A DNA stretch of 8,130 bases. Source: Dehalococcoidia bacterium (GTDB lineage Bacteria > Chloroflexota > Dehalococcoidia > Lucifugimonadales > UBA3495). How positions within the stretch are numbered: position 1 is the stretch's first letter; each line of letters opens with the position of its first letter. The notes beneath the pieces were generated by a model that ran no database searches, had not been told where the DNA came from, and saw nothing but the letters and a program-made list of their open reading frames with translations. The position numbers were made by a program, and so were the translations under genes. Location: positions 1 to 8,130 of the forward strand of contig DPHC01000025.1 of the NCBI GenBank assembly GCA_003523055.1, in the 5' to 3' direction. Of the stretch, positions 1 to 6,952 are shown piece after piece.

Positions 1-1
1 G

Positions 2-61
2 TTACGAGCAGATGGTATTACATTAGATAAGCCAAGTGATATTCAATTATTTGTACCGTAG
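2..61 (+). CDS. C-terminal end of an unrecognised protein (5' end outside window)
   Basis: Reading frame 2 is open from the window edge to a TAG stop at 59-61. It encodes the last 19 residues of a protein, ending DIQLFVP. The other forward frame starting at base 1 meets a stop after nine codons. The fragment is too short to assign to a family, and I do not recognise it. It converges on the minus-strand reductase with only 19 bases between the two stop codons, and no GC-rich hairpin is visible between them. That it is a real gene end is inferred from the good fit of the stop codon to the gap before the next gene. Confidence 0.5.
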   Translation, partial: LRADGITLDKPSDIQLFVP

Positions 62-80
62 CTTTATTTCTATTTTTCAA

Positions 81-686
81 TTAAGGTGTCCAAAAAATGA
101 AATCATCTATTGGAATTTGCTGTCTCTTTGGTGGATCAAAATTAGTTTTTGGATATCCAATTGCAATAGCAGCTACTGACTTCCATGTATTTGGATAACT
201 TAAAACTTTTTGGACTTGAAGTGGTGCATATAGAGGTGATGAAATCCAATATGCGGCTAAGTTGCGTTGATTTGCAATAAGTAGGATATTTTGTAATGCT
301 GCACCAAATGAATGATGCGACATAATCATTTCATGATCATCTTTTGATACATCATCATAATGACGTAATGATGATGTATCAATGCACCCAACAATTAAAG
401 TTGGAGCAGCAATTATTCTTTCTTTTGACTTACGTAATAGTTCTAATATAATACTTTCTTTAAATCCATCTTTTAAAAGATCAATTCTCCATTTAGCACC
501 CATTGCATCAGCTAAGTTAATTCTTTTTTCTTGATTGGCAACAACAAATCGCCATGGTTTTGTATGATGAGGAGCAGGAGCAAGGATAGCTAATGATAAA
601 ATTTCTTCGATTTCTTTTTTAGAGAGACTACCATTTTCAAATTGTCTAATAGACCGCCTGGTTTTTATACATTGCTCTATATTCAT
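81..686 (-). CDS. Nitroreductase-family FMN reductase resembling the FbiB C-terminal domain
   Basis: A 201-residue protein of the nitroreductase fold, which binds FMN and works in the cytoplasm. The N-terminal TRRSIRQF (residues 9-16) is the usual FMN-phosphate-binding start of the family. LAPAPHHTKPWRFVV (35-49), the KWRIDLLKDG segment (65-74), SFGAALQNILLIA (126-138) and a closing AIAIGYP (173-179) match the pattern I know from the C-terminal half of FbiB. That domain reduces dehydro-F420 to F420 in actinobacteria. Here there is no fused gamma-glutamyl ligase half, and the 201-residue length fits a single domain. The start is supported by AAGGA eight bases before ATG (complement at 694-699). 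The divergent neighbour is a probable F420-dependent oxidoreductase, which strengthens the F420 link. A general nitroreductase acting on another substrate cannot be excluded. Family is sure, the F420 role is likely. Confidence 0.85.
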   Translation of the reverse strand: MNIEQCIKTRRSIRQFENGSLSKKEIEEILSLAILAPAPHHTKPWRFVVANQEKRINLADAMGAKWRIDLLKDGFKESIILELLRKSKERIIAAPTLIVGCIDTSSLRHYDDVSKDDHEMIMSHHSFGAALQNILLIANQRNLAAYWISSPLYAPLQVQKVLSYPNTWKSVAAIAIGYPKTNFDPPKRQQIPIDDFIFWTP

Positions 687-728
687 AATAATATTCCTTC
701 ATTGATATAAATTGAATCATAAAAATAG

Positions 729-752
729 TGTATGATTATTCATAATAGTACA
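729..752. promoter_or_regulatory. Imperfect palindrome in the divergent intergenic region, possible operator
   Basis: The 75 bases between the reductase start (686) and the oxidoreductase start (762) must hold promoters for both directions. An imperfect dyad lies here: TGTA at 729-732 is mirrored by TACA at 749-752, and inside it TATGA (731-735) pairs with TCATA (740-744). No convincing pair of -35/-10 boxes at normal spacing was found. TTGATA at 702-707 is a good -35, but the nearest -10-like TATGAT (731-736) is too far away. The region is AT-rich, so short dyads are expected by chance. Confidence 0.2.
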
Positions 753-755
753 GGA
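752..755 (+). promoter_or_regulatory. Ribosome binding site that sets the oxidoreductase start
   Basis: AGGA stands six bases before the ATG at 762. The upstream in-frame ATG at 732 has only AT-rich sequence before it and no Shine-Dalgarno match. This favours the shorter 336-residue protein. Confidence 0.6.
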
Positions 756-761
756 AAAAAT

Positions 762-1772
762 ATGCGTATTGCAATTTCATTAGCTGATTCTCATATTTCT
801 CAAAAACCTCATTTTGCTCAAAAAGCTGAACAAGCAGGCTTTGATATGATATGGAATTCTGGTGAGAGCATTCCAACCTTTGCTGGAATGCTTCATAATA
901 CTGAATCAGTGAATATAGGCAGTGGAGTGTTACGAGCATTTCAACATCATCCAAAAAATATAGCCCAACATGTGCTTGACTTACAGCTTATGTATAAGAA
1001 TCGATTTGTGCTTGGTTTAGGTGGAGGCACGAAATACATGAACATCACTACTTTAGGTGAAAATTTCCCAAAACCAGCAACTCATATTCGTGAAATAATA
1101 AACTTTCTTAGATATGCATGGTCTGTGCCTGCTGGTGAGTCACTAGATTTTCAAGGACAATTCTACCAAATCACTGGTGCTGCATTAAGATGGAATCAAG
1201 ACCCTAAAGAATCACAGGCACCAATATATTTAGCAGCTGTTAACCCTGCTATGTTGCGCATGGCCGGGGATATTTGTGATGGTTTATGTGGTCATCCTAT
1301 TGCATCAATAGATTTTATAAATAATGTTGTCTGGCCCCATATTGATGAAGGATTGAATCGCTCAAATCGAACGAGAAAAGATTTTGATCATCAAACTTGG
1401 GTTACAATGTCAGTATCTAAAGATAGGAAGCAAGCGCTAAAAGAACTGAAAGTCCACCTTGCAAGATTTATGGCAACAAGAAGTTATTCAATCGTGTTAG
1501 ATTCCCAAGGATATGCAGATGTACGAGAAGCTATTCAAAAAGCATTTTTTAATAATCCTAACGACGTTGATGCACTTGCAGATGCACTCCCAGATGAAGT
1601 AGCTTTAAAGCATGGAATTGCTGGGAATCCAGATGATATCCTTGAACAAATTTCAAGATATGATGGTGTTGTTGATGGCATATCTCTTTACACAGCAAGT
1701 AATTTAATGTCTTATGAAAGAGTGCATGAAAGTATAGAAATGACTACTAATGCTATTGCTTCTATTAAATAG
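762..1772 (+). CDS. LLM-class (luciferase-like), probably F420-dependent oxidoreductase
   Basis: A 336-residue soluble TIM-barrel protein of the bacterial luciferase superfamily. It starts MRIAISLADS, and an early GFDMIW (residues 26-31) is the usual second-strand signature. RFVLGLGGG (81-89) is the glycine-rich cofactor-binding loop, and PIYLAAVNPAMLRMAGDICDG (154-174) is the conserved strand/helix found in F420-dependent members close to the MSMEG_2256 type. The C-terminal GNPDDILEQI stretch is the typical end of the family. Members oxidise or reduce small organic substrates with F420 or FMN; the substrate here is unknown. An upstream in-frame ATG at 732 would add ten residues but lacks a ribosome binding site. 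The MFS exporter begins 12 bases after the stop, so the two are probably cotranscribed. The FbiB-like reductase lies divergently upstream, consistent with F420 use. Family assignment is firm, and the choice of F420 over FMN is inferred. Confidence 0.9.
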   Translation: MRIAISLADSHISQKPHFAQKAEQAGFDMIWNSGESIPTFAGMLHNTESVNIGSGVLRAFQHHPKNIAQHVLDLQLMYKNRFVLGLGGGTKYMNITTLGENFPKPATHIREIINFLRYAWSVPAGESLDFQGQFYQITGAALRWNQDPKESQAPIYLAAVNPAMLRMAGDICDGLCGHPIASIDFINNVVWPHIDEGLNRSNRTRKDFDHQTWVTMSVSKDRKQALKELKVHLARFMATRSYSIVLDSQGYADVREAIQKAFFNNPNDVDALADALPDEVALKHGIAGNPDDILEQISRYDGVVDGISLYTASNLMSYERVHESIEMTTNAIASIK

Positions 1773-1784
1773 AATGTATAGTTA

Positions 1785-3038
1785 ATGAAAATTTTAGATA
1801 AATTTCTTACTGATCCTACGAATGCTTTTTATTACTTACCTTATAGAAAATATTGGATCGGTAGCTTTGTAGCAGTATTTGGTGAACGTTTTAGATTTAT
1901 TGCATCAGGTTGGCTGGTAGTTCAATTAACTAACTCCCCAGCATGGCTTGGTATTATTGCCCTTGCACAGGCATTGCCAACAATAATACTTTCAATGCCT
2001 GCAGGTGCAATTGCTGATAAATATGATTCAAAAAAATTAGTTTATATTAGTAACTTAGTGATTGCTTGTGCACATTTAATCATTGCAATATTAACAATTC
2101 TAAATCTAGTAGAGTTGTGGATGCTTATTGTATGGTCATCTTTTGTCGGTAGCGTATTTGCATTATCGGCAGGTGGGCAAAACGTCTTACTTCCAAAGTT
2201 AATTACTAAAAAAGCAATGACAAGTGCAATTGCCTATACAAGTGGCATATGGCAAACATCACGAGTTGTAGGACCTGCTGCTGCAGGTGTTGCAGTAGCA
2301 ATTATTGGTCCAGGCTATTCATTGTTATTAACGAGTATTGGATATTTTATTGCTGGCATAGCAATTTTTTCTATTGTTGTGAATACTAGTAGCGAATTTC
2401 GTGATAAATCGTCATCAAATATTTTTAAAGAAATCTTAGAAGGAGCAGAATATGTGTTTCATAATAAAGTTTTTCTTGGACTTATATTAATTTCTTTTTG
2501 TTCATCTACGTTTGGTACTTCGTATATGATTTTGTTGCCCATTTTTGCCAGTGATGTATTAAATGTAGGAGCGCAAGGATTTGGTGCGATGGAAGCTGCG
2601 GCAGGTATTGGTGCTATAATAGGAACTATACTAGTTATTAAAATTGGACCAACAAAAAAAATAGGACAAACCATACTGCTTTGTTCCGTATTATTTGGCC
2701 TTGCTCTTACAGCATTCTCTTTCACTACGGCAATTATTTTTTCAATGTTAAGTTTAATGATTGCAGGAATGTTTCAATCTATTTATTTAAATTTTTCAAT
2801 GACTATTATTCAATTAATGGTGCCTGATGAACTTAGAGGACGAGTAATGAGTATTTATACAACAACTTATTTTTTAATCTCAATAGGTGGTTTTTTGTCA
2901 GGCATGTTAGCCGCAGCTACTTCTGTGCCATTGACTATTATGATTTTTTCTTTAACTGTTGTAGTATTTGCTGTTTCTATTTATTTCTTATTGCCAGCAG
3001 TGAGAAGTTTAGATTTCGAGTCAATTAGTGAAAAATAA
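1785..3038 (+). CDS. MFS transporter, EntS-like (MFS_3) exporter family
   Basis: A 417-residue inner-membrane protein with about 12 hydrophobic helices, the usual length for the major facilitator superfamily. After a short cytoplasmic N-terminus, FGERFRFIASGWLVVQLTNS (residues 32-51) is the characteristic first helix of the enterobactin-exporter type. The motif-A loop GAIADKYDSKK (74-84) follows helix 2, and its C-half counterpart PDELRGRVMSIY (347-358) sits between helices 10 and 11. A soluble loop near residues 200-225 separates the halves. Members usually export siderophores, drugs or other small molecules by proton antiport. The gene follows the LLM oxidoreductase by 12 bases and has no clear Shine-Dalgarno of its own, so it probably relies on translation of the gene before it. 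Efflux of that enzyme's substrate or product is a reasonable inference. Its stop lies seven bases from the convergent stop of the small membrane protein. Confidence 0.92.
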   Translation: MKILDKFLTDPTNAFYYLPYRKYWIGSFVAVFGERFRFIASGWLVVQLTNSPAWLGIIALAQALPTIILSMPAGAIADKYDSKKLVYISNLVIACAHLIIAILTILNLVELWMLIVWSSFVGSVFALSAGGQNVLLPKLITKKAMTSAIAYTSGIWQTSRVVGPAAAGVAVAIIGPGYSLLLTSIGYFIAGIAIFSIVVNTSSEFRDKSSSNIFKEILEGAEYVFHNKVFLGLILISFCSSTFGTSYMILLPIFASDVLNVGAQGFGAMEAAAGIGAIIGTILVIKIGPTKKIGQTILLCSVLFGLALTAFSFTTAIIFSMLSLMIAGMFQSIYLNFSMTIIQLMVPDELRGRVMSIYTTTYFLISIGGFLSGMLAAATSVPLTIMIFSLTVVVFAVSIYFLLPAVRSLDFESISEK

Positions 3039-3045
3039 GTTTTAA

Positions 3046-3168
3046 TTAATTGTAAAGAGACCAAACTGCTCGAACAGTACCTATAATTGCAATTAATGGC
3101 AAAGCAAGTAATAATGCACCGAATATGCATAAAGCAAGAAACATTAATTGATCAATCACGATTTTCAC
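3046..3168 (-). CDS. Small single-helix membrane protein (40 aa), coupled to the upstream hydrolase
   Basis: An open frame of 40 codons starts with GTG overlapping the TGA stop of the dienelactone hydrolase as GTGA, a classic coupling overlap, and ends with TAA at 3046-3048. The product begins MKIVIDQLM. It has one long hydrophobic stretch (about residues 8-27, including FLALCIFGALLLALPLIAII) and ends with a short tail containing Arg and Trp (TVRAVWSLYN). This looks like a designed one-pass membrane peptide with a positively charged tail rather than random sequence. A second in-frame GTG at 3157-3159 and an ATG at 3142-3144 are alternative starts. I do not recognise a family. It fills the otherwise unexplained gap between two convergent genes. 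The gene is too short for usual ORF calls, and chance remains possible in AT-rich DNA. Confidence 0.5.
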   Translation of the reverse strand: MKIVIDQLMFLALCIFGALLLALPLIAIIGTVRAVWSLYN

Positions 3169-3830
3169 TGAATATTTTCTTCATAAAATGATAAAACTCT
3201 TTCCCAAGCATCGCTTGCTGCTTCTTGGTTATAGTTTGATTCATTTGTATCATTAAAAAAAGCATGGGTTGTGCCGGGGTAAATATGAAATAGGTAATTT
3301 TTGTTATTTGTCTTTAGAGCTTCTTCATGTAACGGAATATTTGGATTAACATTGTCGTCATGTTCGGCAAATAAACCTAATACTGGAGCTTTTAGATTTT
3401 GCCAATTATATTTGATTGCTGGATGTATGCCATAAAAATCTACACATGCTCCAATCTTACTACCTTCATTGCATGCTGCAAATAGACTAAGAGCACCACC
3501 CATACAAAATCCAACAGTACCAACTGCTTTTCCAGTTTTTTGATGTAGATACTCAACAGCACCATGTAATTTCTTGGCTGAATTTTCAATATCAAGTGCC
3601 ATCATGAGCTTACCTGCTTCATCTGGCTCAGCAGCAATTTCACCATCATACATGTCTGGAGCTAAACTAAGATAACCTTTTTCTGCAAATCTGTCGCAAA
3701 GATCTTTAATATGAGCATTAAGGCCCCACCATTCTTGTAATACTATAATCCCACCCTTTAGTGTCGAAGGCTCTGCAAGATATCCTGATGCAATGTTGCC
3801 ATTTGATTTAAACTCAAGAATACTTCCCAT
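3165..3830 (-). CDS. Dienelactone hydrolase family protein
   Basis: A 221-residue cytoplasmic alpha/beta hydrolase of the dienelactone hydrolase family, close to the usual length of about 230-240. The whole active site is visible. Glu33 lies in VLQEWWGLN, the nucleophile Cys109 in the elbow GFCMGG (107-112), the acid Asp158 in AEHDDNV, and His189 in TTHAFFND. Cys rather than Ser as nucleophile is the mark of this family. Classical members open the lactone ring of dienelactones to maleylacetate in chloroaromatic breakdown, but most family members have other or unknown ester and lactone substrates. No other chlorocatechol gene is present. AGGAGA seven bases or so before ATG (complement 3836-3841) gives a strong start. 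It lies 27 bases after the CoA transferase gene on the same strand, and its stop overlaps the next small gene, so the three form a likely operon. Confidence 0.92.
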   Translation of the reverse strand: MGSILEFKSNGNIASGYLAEPSTLKGGIIVLQEWWGLNAHIKDLCDRFAEKGYLSLAPDMYDGEIAAEPDEAGKLMMALDIENSAKKLHGAVEYLHQKTGKAVGTVGFCMGGALSLFAACNEGSKIGACVDFYGIHPAIKYNWQNLKAPVLGLFAEHDDNVNPNIPLHEEALKTNNKNYLFHIYPGTTHAFFNDTNESNYNQEAASDAWERVLSFYEENIQ

Positions 3831-3857
3831 GTTGGTCTCCTATTTTTTTAATCAGAA

Positions 3858-6167
3858 TTATATTTGGTCAATATACATATGTAGATCTGCAGGTATGTCT
3901 GAAATAATTCCTGACTTTATAAAATCTAAAATATTATTATCAGTATAACCTATACTTTTTAAGACTTCTTGATTATGTTGACCAAATCTTGGAGCGGGCA
4001 TTGTGCGCATCTTCCAATGCTTTGAAATGCGCCATGGATAACCATCCCATCTTTGATAACCAGCGTCAGCATGTACATTTTTAAGCCAATAGTTTCTCTC
4101 ATATAAGTGAGGATCCGCTGCAACTTCCCAATTTGCAAGTATTGGGGCAGAAGGTATATTAAATAACTGCAATATTTTAGTTGCTTCGTAGTGATCAAAT
4201 TTTTTCGACCATGACTCAATTGTACTGTTAATTAGCTTAATATTTTTCTTACGTTTTTTAACTGTATCGTACTGAAGTAAATCTTTATTTTTCAAAGCTT
4301 TGCATAATTGATTCCATTGTTGGTTATTTTCGATTGATAACGCTAACCAACAATCCTTACCTGCTGATTGAAAAGCACCCTGTGGGACAAAAAAATCAGA
4401 TTGATTAGCTTCTACCATTTTAGTTTTGCTATCTGACTGATACATCAAAATTTTGTCGATAATAAATAGTGAAACAGATTCTAAAAGTGAAATATCAATA
4501 TGCATGGCTTGTTTATTTTTTTGTTGTGCAATCAATGCTGCTATGCTAAGAATTGCTCCAAATGATCCTCCTATTGGATCTGCATAGAAAGAACCAGATT
4601 CTGAGAGTTCATTGTCTGTATAGCCAATTGTTGATACTAGCCCGCTTGAACCTTCTAGATTTGAACCGAGCGCTACATGATGTGCCTGAGGCCCTGTTGC
4701 ACCAAAGCCTGATATAGAACAAAGTATTACAGTTGGATTATGCGCTTTGATTTCTTCAAAACTGAGTCCAAAATTGGGAAATACTCTACTCGAGTTATTC
4801 TCAATGATAACATCAGTTTCTTTTGCTAATTTTAGGAAAATTTCTTTGCCCTCAGCATTTGATAAATCGACGACAATGCCTTTTTTATTTCTATTTAACT
4901 GATTAAAAGTATGAGCTCTATTATAGAAATTTGGTGCAATATGGTGGTCGCCTCCAAGTAGATGCTTACTCCTTGTTACCTGCACATGGTTGCGTTCAAT
5001 TAACGTAACGTCTGCACCTAGGTCAGCTAACATACGTCCAGCATGTGGGCCAGCCCAGTTATTTGTCACTTCAAGAACTTTTATGCCTTTCAGCGGTAAA
5101 GCAATTTCAGATTCATCAAAGTTATTTGTTTTAGTAATATTGGAGGCATCATTAACTGTGTTAATTTTCCAAGGAGCAGTTGGAACTTTTACTGAATTTG
5201 CATTATATTTAGTTTTATTCCACCATTTTCTATGTTCGAATTGTTCCGATGAGAGTATGTCTACAATATTATTAACAGGTGTAATTGTTATCCGCAGTGA
5301 TTGTGCGCGTTCATATATTTCTTCTTTAGTATGCTGCTGGCACCAATCTTTCAACAATTTTTTGACATTTCCAATTTCTTGATTCCATCCATGCGCAGTT
5401 CTGTATTTTGGATCTTCATAAAGATCAATTTTTTCTATAAGTAAAAATATTTCAGGAGTTTGTAAGCCCCAGATAACATGCCCATTTTTACATGGGATGA
5501 GTATGGAAGGTTCCCTTGGCCATATATATCCTTCTTGGAGCCATCTAGGAACAAACCATACCTGAGCATTTAACATGCTTTCCATTCGTGATACTTCTAC
5601 GGTAGTGCCTTGATTTTTTTGTAATTGATGCCAATAGCTACTAATGAGACCAAAAGCTAATTGAAGCCCTGAATGCAATTCTGCTTGGAAGCCATGAATC
5701 ATAAGTGGTTCTTTATTGGGATGACCACAGAATTGCATATATCCACCCATTGCAAAATCTGTAATTTCATTTGTATGCCACTCACTATAAGGACCATCAG
5801 TTCCATAAGGAGTTTCTATGCCAATAACTAATTGAGGATATCTGCTTTCTAGTGATTGTTTTTCAGAAATTTTTTCTATTAAATGAATACTTGACCTGGA
5901 ATAGATAAAAATATCTGCTTCTTCAAGCGTATTGAATAAGATATTAGCTTCTTCTTTAATATTTAAATCTATTAGCTTGCAATCTTCAGTAAGGAAGCAA
6001 TAGAGTGATTCTTTATTTTGCTTGTTAAGAAAATCTTTAATATTATTATTAGAATCATTTAAAACGTAAACTTCAGCACCAAGAAATGTAAAAATTCTTG
6101 CTGTCATTAATGATGCAATACTATCTGCAAGTATAATAATTTTTGTATCATTCAGCAGATTATTCAT
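3858..6167 (-). CDS. Tandem (two-domain) CaiB/BaiF family class III CoA transferase
   Basis: A 769-residue fusion of two CaiB/BaiF units; single members are about 400 residues. The C-terminal unit (from about residue 357) is canonical: LKGIKVLEV...WAGP opening, ADLGADVTLIER (381-392), an NRNKKG loop, ISGFGATGP (485-493), and catalytic Asp530 in YADPIGGSFGA. The N-terminal unit (about 1-350) keeps the fold: FLGAEVYVL (28-36), YGTDGP (121-126) and HGFQAELHSG (158-167). It carries Glu163 where Asp530 aligns and lacks the NRNKKG loop, so it is probably degenerate or regulatory. Members move CoA between carboxylic acids, with a covalent Asp intermediate. The start is ATG at 6167 with GGAA six bases upstream. 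A TTG four codons earlier (6179) has no ribosome binding site. It is the first gene of a minus-strand unit with a dienelactone-type hydrolase. The substrate is unknown. Confidence 0.93.
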   Translation of the reverse strand: MNNLLNDTKIIILADSIASLMTARIFTFLGAEVYVLNDSNNNIKDFLNKQNKESLYCFLTEDCKLIDLNIKEEANILFNTLEEADIFIYSRSSIHLIEKISEKQSLESRYPQLVIGIETPYGTDGPYSEWHTNEITDFAMGGYMQFCGHPNKEPLMIHGFQAELHSGLQLAFGLISSYWHQLQKNQGTTVEVSRMESMLNAQVWFVPRWLQEGYIWPREPSILIPCKNGHVIWGLQTPEIFLLIEKIDLYEDPKYRTAHGWNQEIGNVKKLLKDWCQQHTKEEIYERAQSLRITITPVNNIVDILSSEQFEHRKWWNKTKYNANSVKVPTAPWKINTVNDASNITKTNNFDESEIALPLKGIKVLEVTNNWAGPHAGRMLADLGADVTLIERNHVQVTRSKHLLGGDHHIAPNFYNRAHTFNQLNRNKKGIVVDLSNAEGKEIFLKLAKETDVIIENNSSRVFPNFGLSFEEIKAHNPTVILCSISGFGATGPQAHHVALGSNLEGSSGLVSTIGYTDNELSESGSFYADPIGGSFGAILSIAALIAQQKNKQAMHIDISLLESVSLFIIDKILMYQSDSKTKMVEANQSDFFVPQGAFQSAGKDCWLALSIENNQQWNQLCKALKNKDLLQYDTVKKRKKNIKLINSTIESWSKKFDHYEATKILQLFNIPSAPILANWEVAADPHLYERNYWLKNVHADAGYQRWDGYPWRISKHWKMRTMPAPRFGQHNQEVLKSIGYTDNNILDFIKSGIISDIPADLHMYIDQI

Positions 6168-6173
6168 AATAGT

Positions 6174-6177
6174 TTCC
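6174..6177 (-). promoter_or_regulatory. Ribosome binding site for the CoA transferase
   Basis: GGAA on the minus strand lies six bases before ATG at 6167-6165. It is the only purine-rich stretch at proper spacing. It overlaps the alternative TTG codon (6179-6177), which itself has none upstream. Confidence 0.4.
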
Positions 6178-6213
6178 AAAATATATACAACATCAATTTT
6201 TTTTCATAATATA

Positions 6214-6243
6214 TATATAGTCTTATTTTTCATTCTTATTCAA
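6214..6243 (-). promoter_or_regulatory. Candidate promoter of the CoA transferase-hydrolase unit
   Basis: On the minus strand, TTGAAT (6243-6238) and TATATA (6219-6214) stand 18 bases apart. Each matches four of six bases of the sigma-70-type boxes. Transcription would start near 6207, about 40 bases before the ATG. The divergent gap is a run of alternating AT, so such boxes are common by chance and the call is weak. Confidence 0.25.
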
Positions 6244-6261
6244 TATGAATTGTCATATTTT

Positions 6262-6268
6262 GAAAGGG
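6262..6268 (+). promoter_or_regulatory. Ribosome binding site that points to a TTG start for the LysE-type gene
   Basis: GAAAGGG lies six bases before TTG at 6275, while the ATG at 6245 is preceded only by pyrimidine-rich sequence. The spacing and the match of the shorter N-terminus to the family favour the TTG. Confidence 0.5.
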
Positions 6269-6274
6269 TTTTTT

Positions 6275-6952
6275 TTGTTAGAACTACTACAATTAGGAAT
6301 TATGTCCTTTGGAATTGGTATATCTGGAGCAGTGAGTCCAGGTCCTTTAACTATTATAACCATGCAACAAAGTATTAAAAAAGGTTTTTTTGTTGGTCCG
6401 GCAATGGCAATTGGGCATAGTTTTTTAGAAATCTTTGTCGTATTGTTAATTGCTTTAGGATTGGTTAATTTTGCTCAAGACAATCAATCAGTTGAAAATA
6501 TTATTGGCATTGTTGGTGGAATAGTGCTTTTATTTATGGGGAAAAGATTGTTCGTATTAAAACAAGATAAAACACTAACACGCATTGCTACACCGACTGC
6601 ATCATCATTGGATGCAAAATTACACTCTCGCCCATTACAATGGGCGCAATTAGGCTGGCTCTCTGTAGTGATTTCAATAACGAATCCATATTTTGTTATA
6701 TGGTGGCTAACAATTGGAGCTAAGATTATCAATGATGGTCTAAATAGGGGTATATTAGGTGTTACAAGTGTATATTTTGGCCATATTCTTGCAGATTTTG
6801 TATGGATGATTTTTTTAGCAATTATTTTTAGTAGTGGTAAAAAATGGATTAATGATAGCACTCAAGTACTAATTAATCGATTTTTTGGAACGTCACTTAT
6901 TTTATTTGGTATATATTTTGCATATAAACCATTTATCTTTTACTTAACATAA
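6275..6952 (+). CDS. LysE/RhtB-type (LysE superfamily) exporter
   Basis: A 225-residue polytopic inner-membrane protein with about six helices, the usual size of the LysE/RhtB amino-acid exporter superfamily. The first helix carries the hallmark GISGAVSPGPL (residues 15-25). A charged cytoplasmic loop follows the third helix (about 74-105), and SITNPYFVIWW opens the fourth with the conserved Asn-Pro. Members expel amino acids or similar small metabolites using the membrane potential; the substrate here cannot be read. The start is ambiguous. TTG at 6275 has GAAAGGG six bases upstream and gives the compact family-like N-terminus MLELLQLGIMSFG. ATG at 6245 would add ten residues (MNCHILKGFF) without a ribosome binding site. 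The TTG sits inside a run of eight T. The gene is transcribed away from the CoA transferase, so a shared regulatory region is likely. Confidence 0.85.
   Translation: MLELLQLGIMSFGIGISGAVSPGPLTIITMQQSIKKGFFVGPAMAIGHSFLEIFVVLLIALGLVNFAQDNQSVENIIGIVGGIVLLFMGKRLFVLKQDKTLTRIATPTASSLDAKLHSRPLQWAQLGWLSVVISITNPYFVIWWLTIGAKIINDGLNRGILGVTSVYFGHILADFVWMIFLAIIFSSGKKWINDSTQVLINRFFGTSLILFGIYFAYKPFIFYLT

Noticed and set aside
736..954. 72-codon minus-strand open frame opposite the oxidoreductase.
   Set aside because: It lies inside a clear gene on the other strand, has no ribosome binding site or family pattern, and looks like an antisense shadow.
1774..1785. Three-codon open frame (ATG to TAA) whose stop overlaps the MFS start as TAATG, like a leader or reinitiation peptide.
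   Set aside because: It has no ribosome binding site, and a frame this short is expected by chance in AT-rich DNA.
4990..5382. 130-codon + strand open frame inside the CoA transferase gene.
   Set aside because: It is antisense to the well-conserved C-terminal CaiB unit and the linker. Its sequence is rich in Ser and Cys, as expected of a complement frame.
6203..6219. Alternating AT tract in the divergent gap, considered as an origin-like or melting element.
   Set aside because: It is short, and comparable AT runs are expected in intergenic DNA of this composition; no DnaA-box-like sequences accompany it.
6263..6394. Repeated purine-then-T-run pattern (aaaggg plus T8 near 6265, and a similar aaaagg plus T7 near 6380).
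   Set aside because: Both are in frame and encode Lys-Gly-Phe-Phe, so codon choice explains the similarity; they are not a repeat element.
6484..6861. 125-codon minus-strand open frame opposite the LysE-type gene.
   Set aside because: It is a shadow of a clearly membrane-spanning gene on the + strand, with no start signal.
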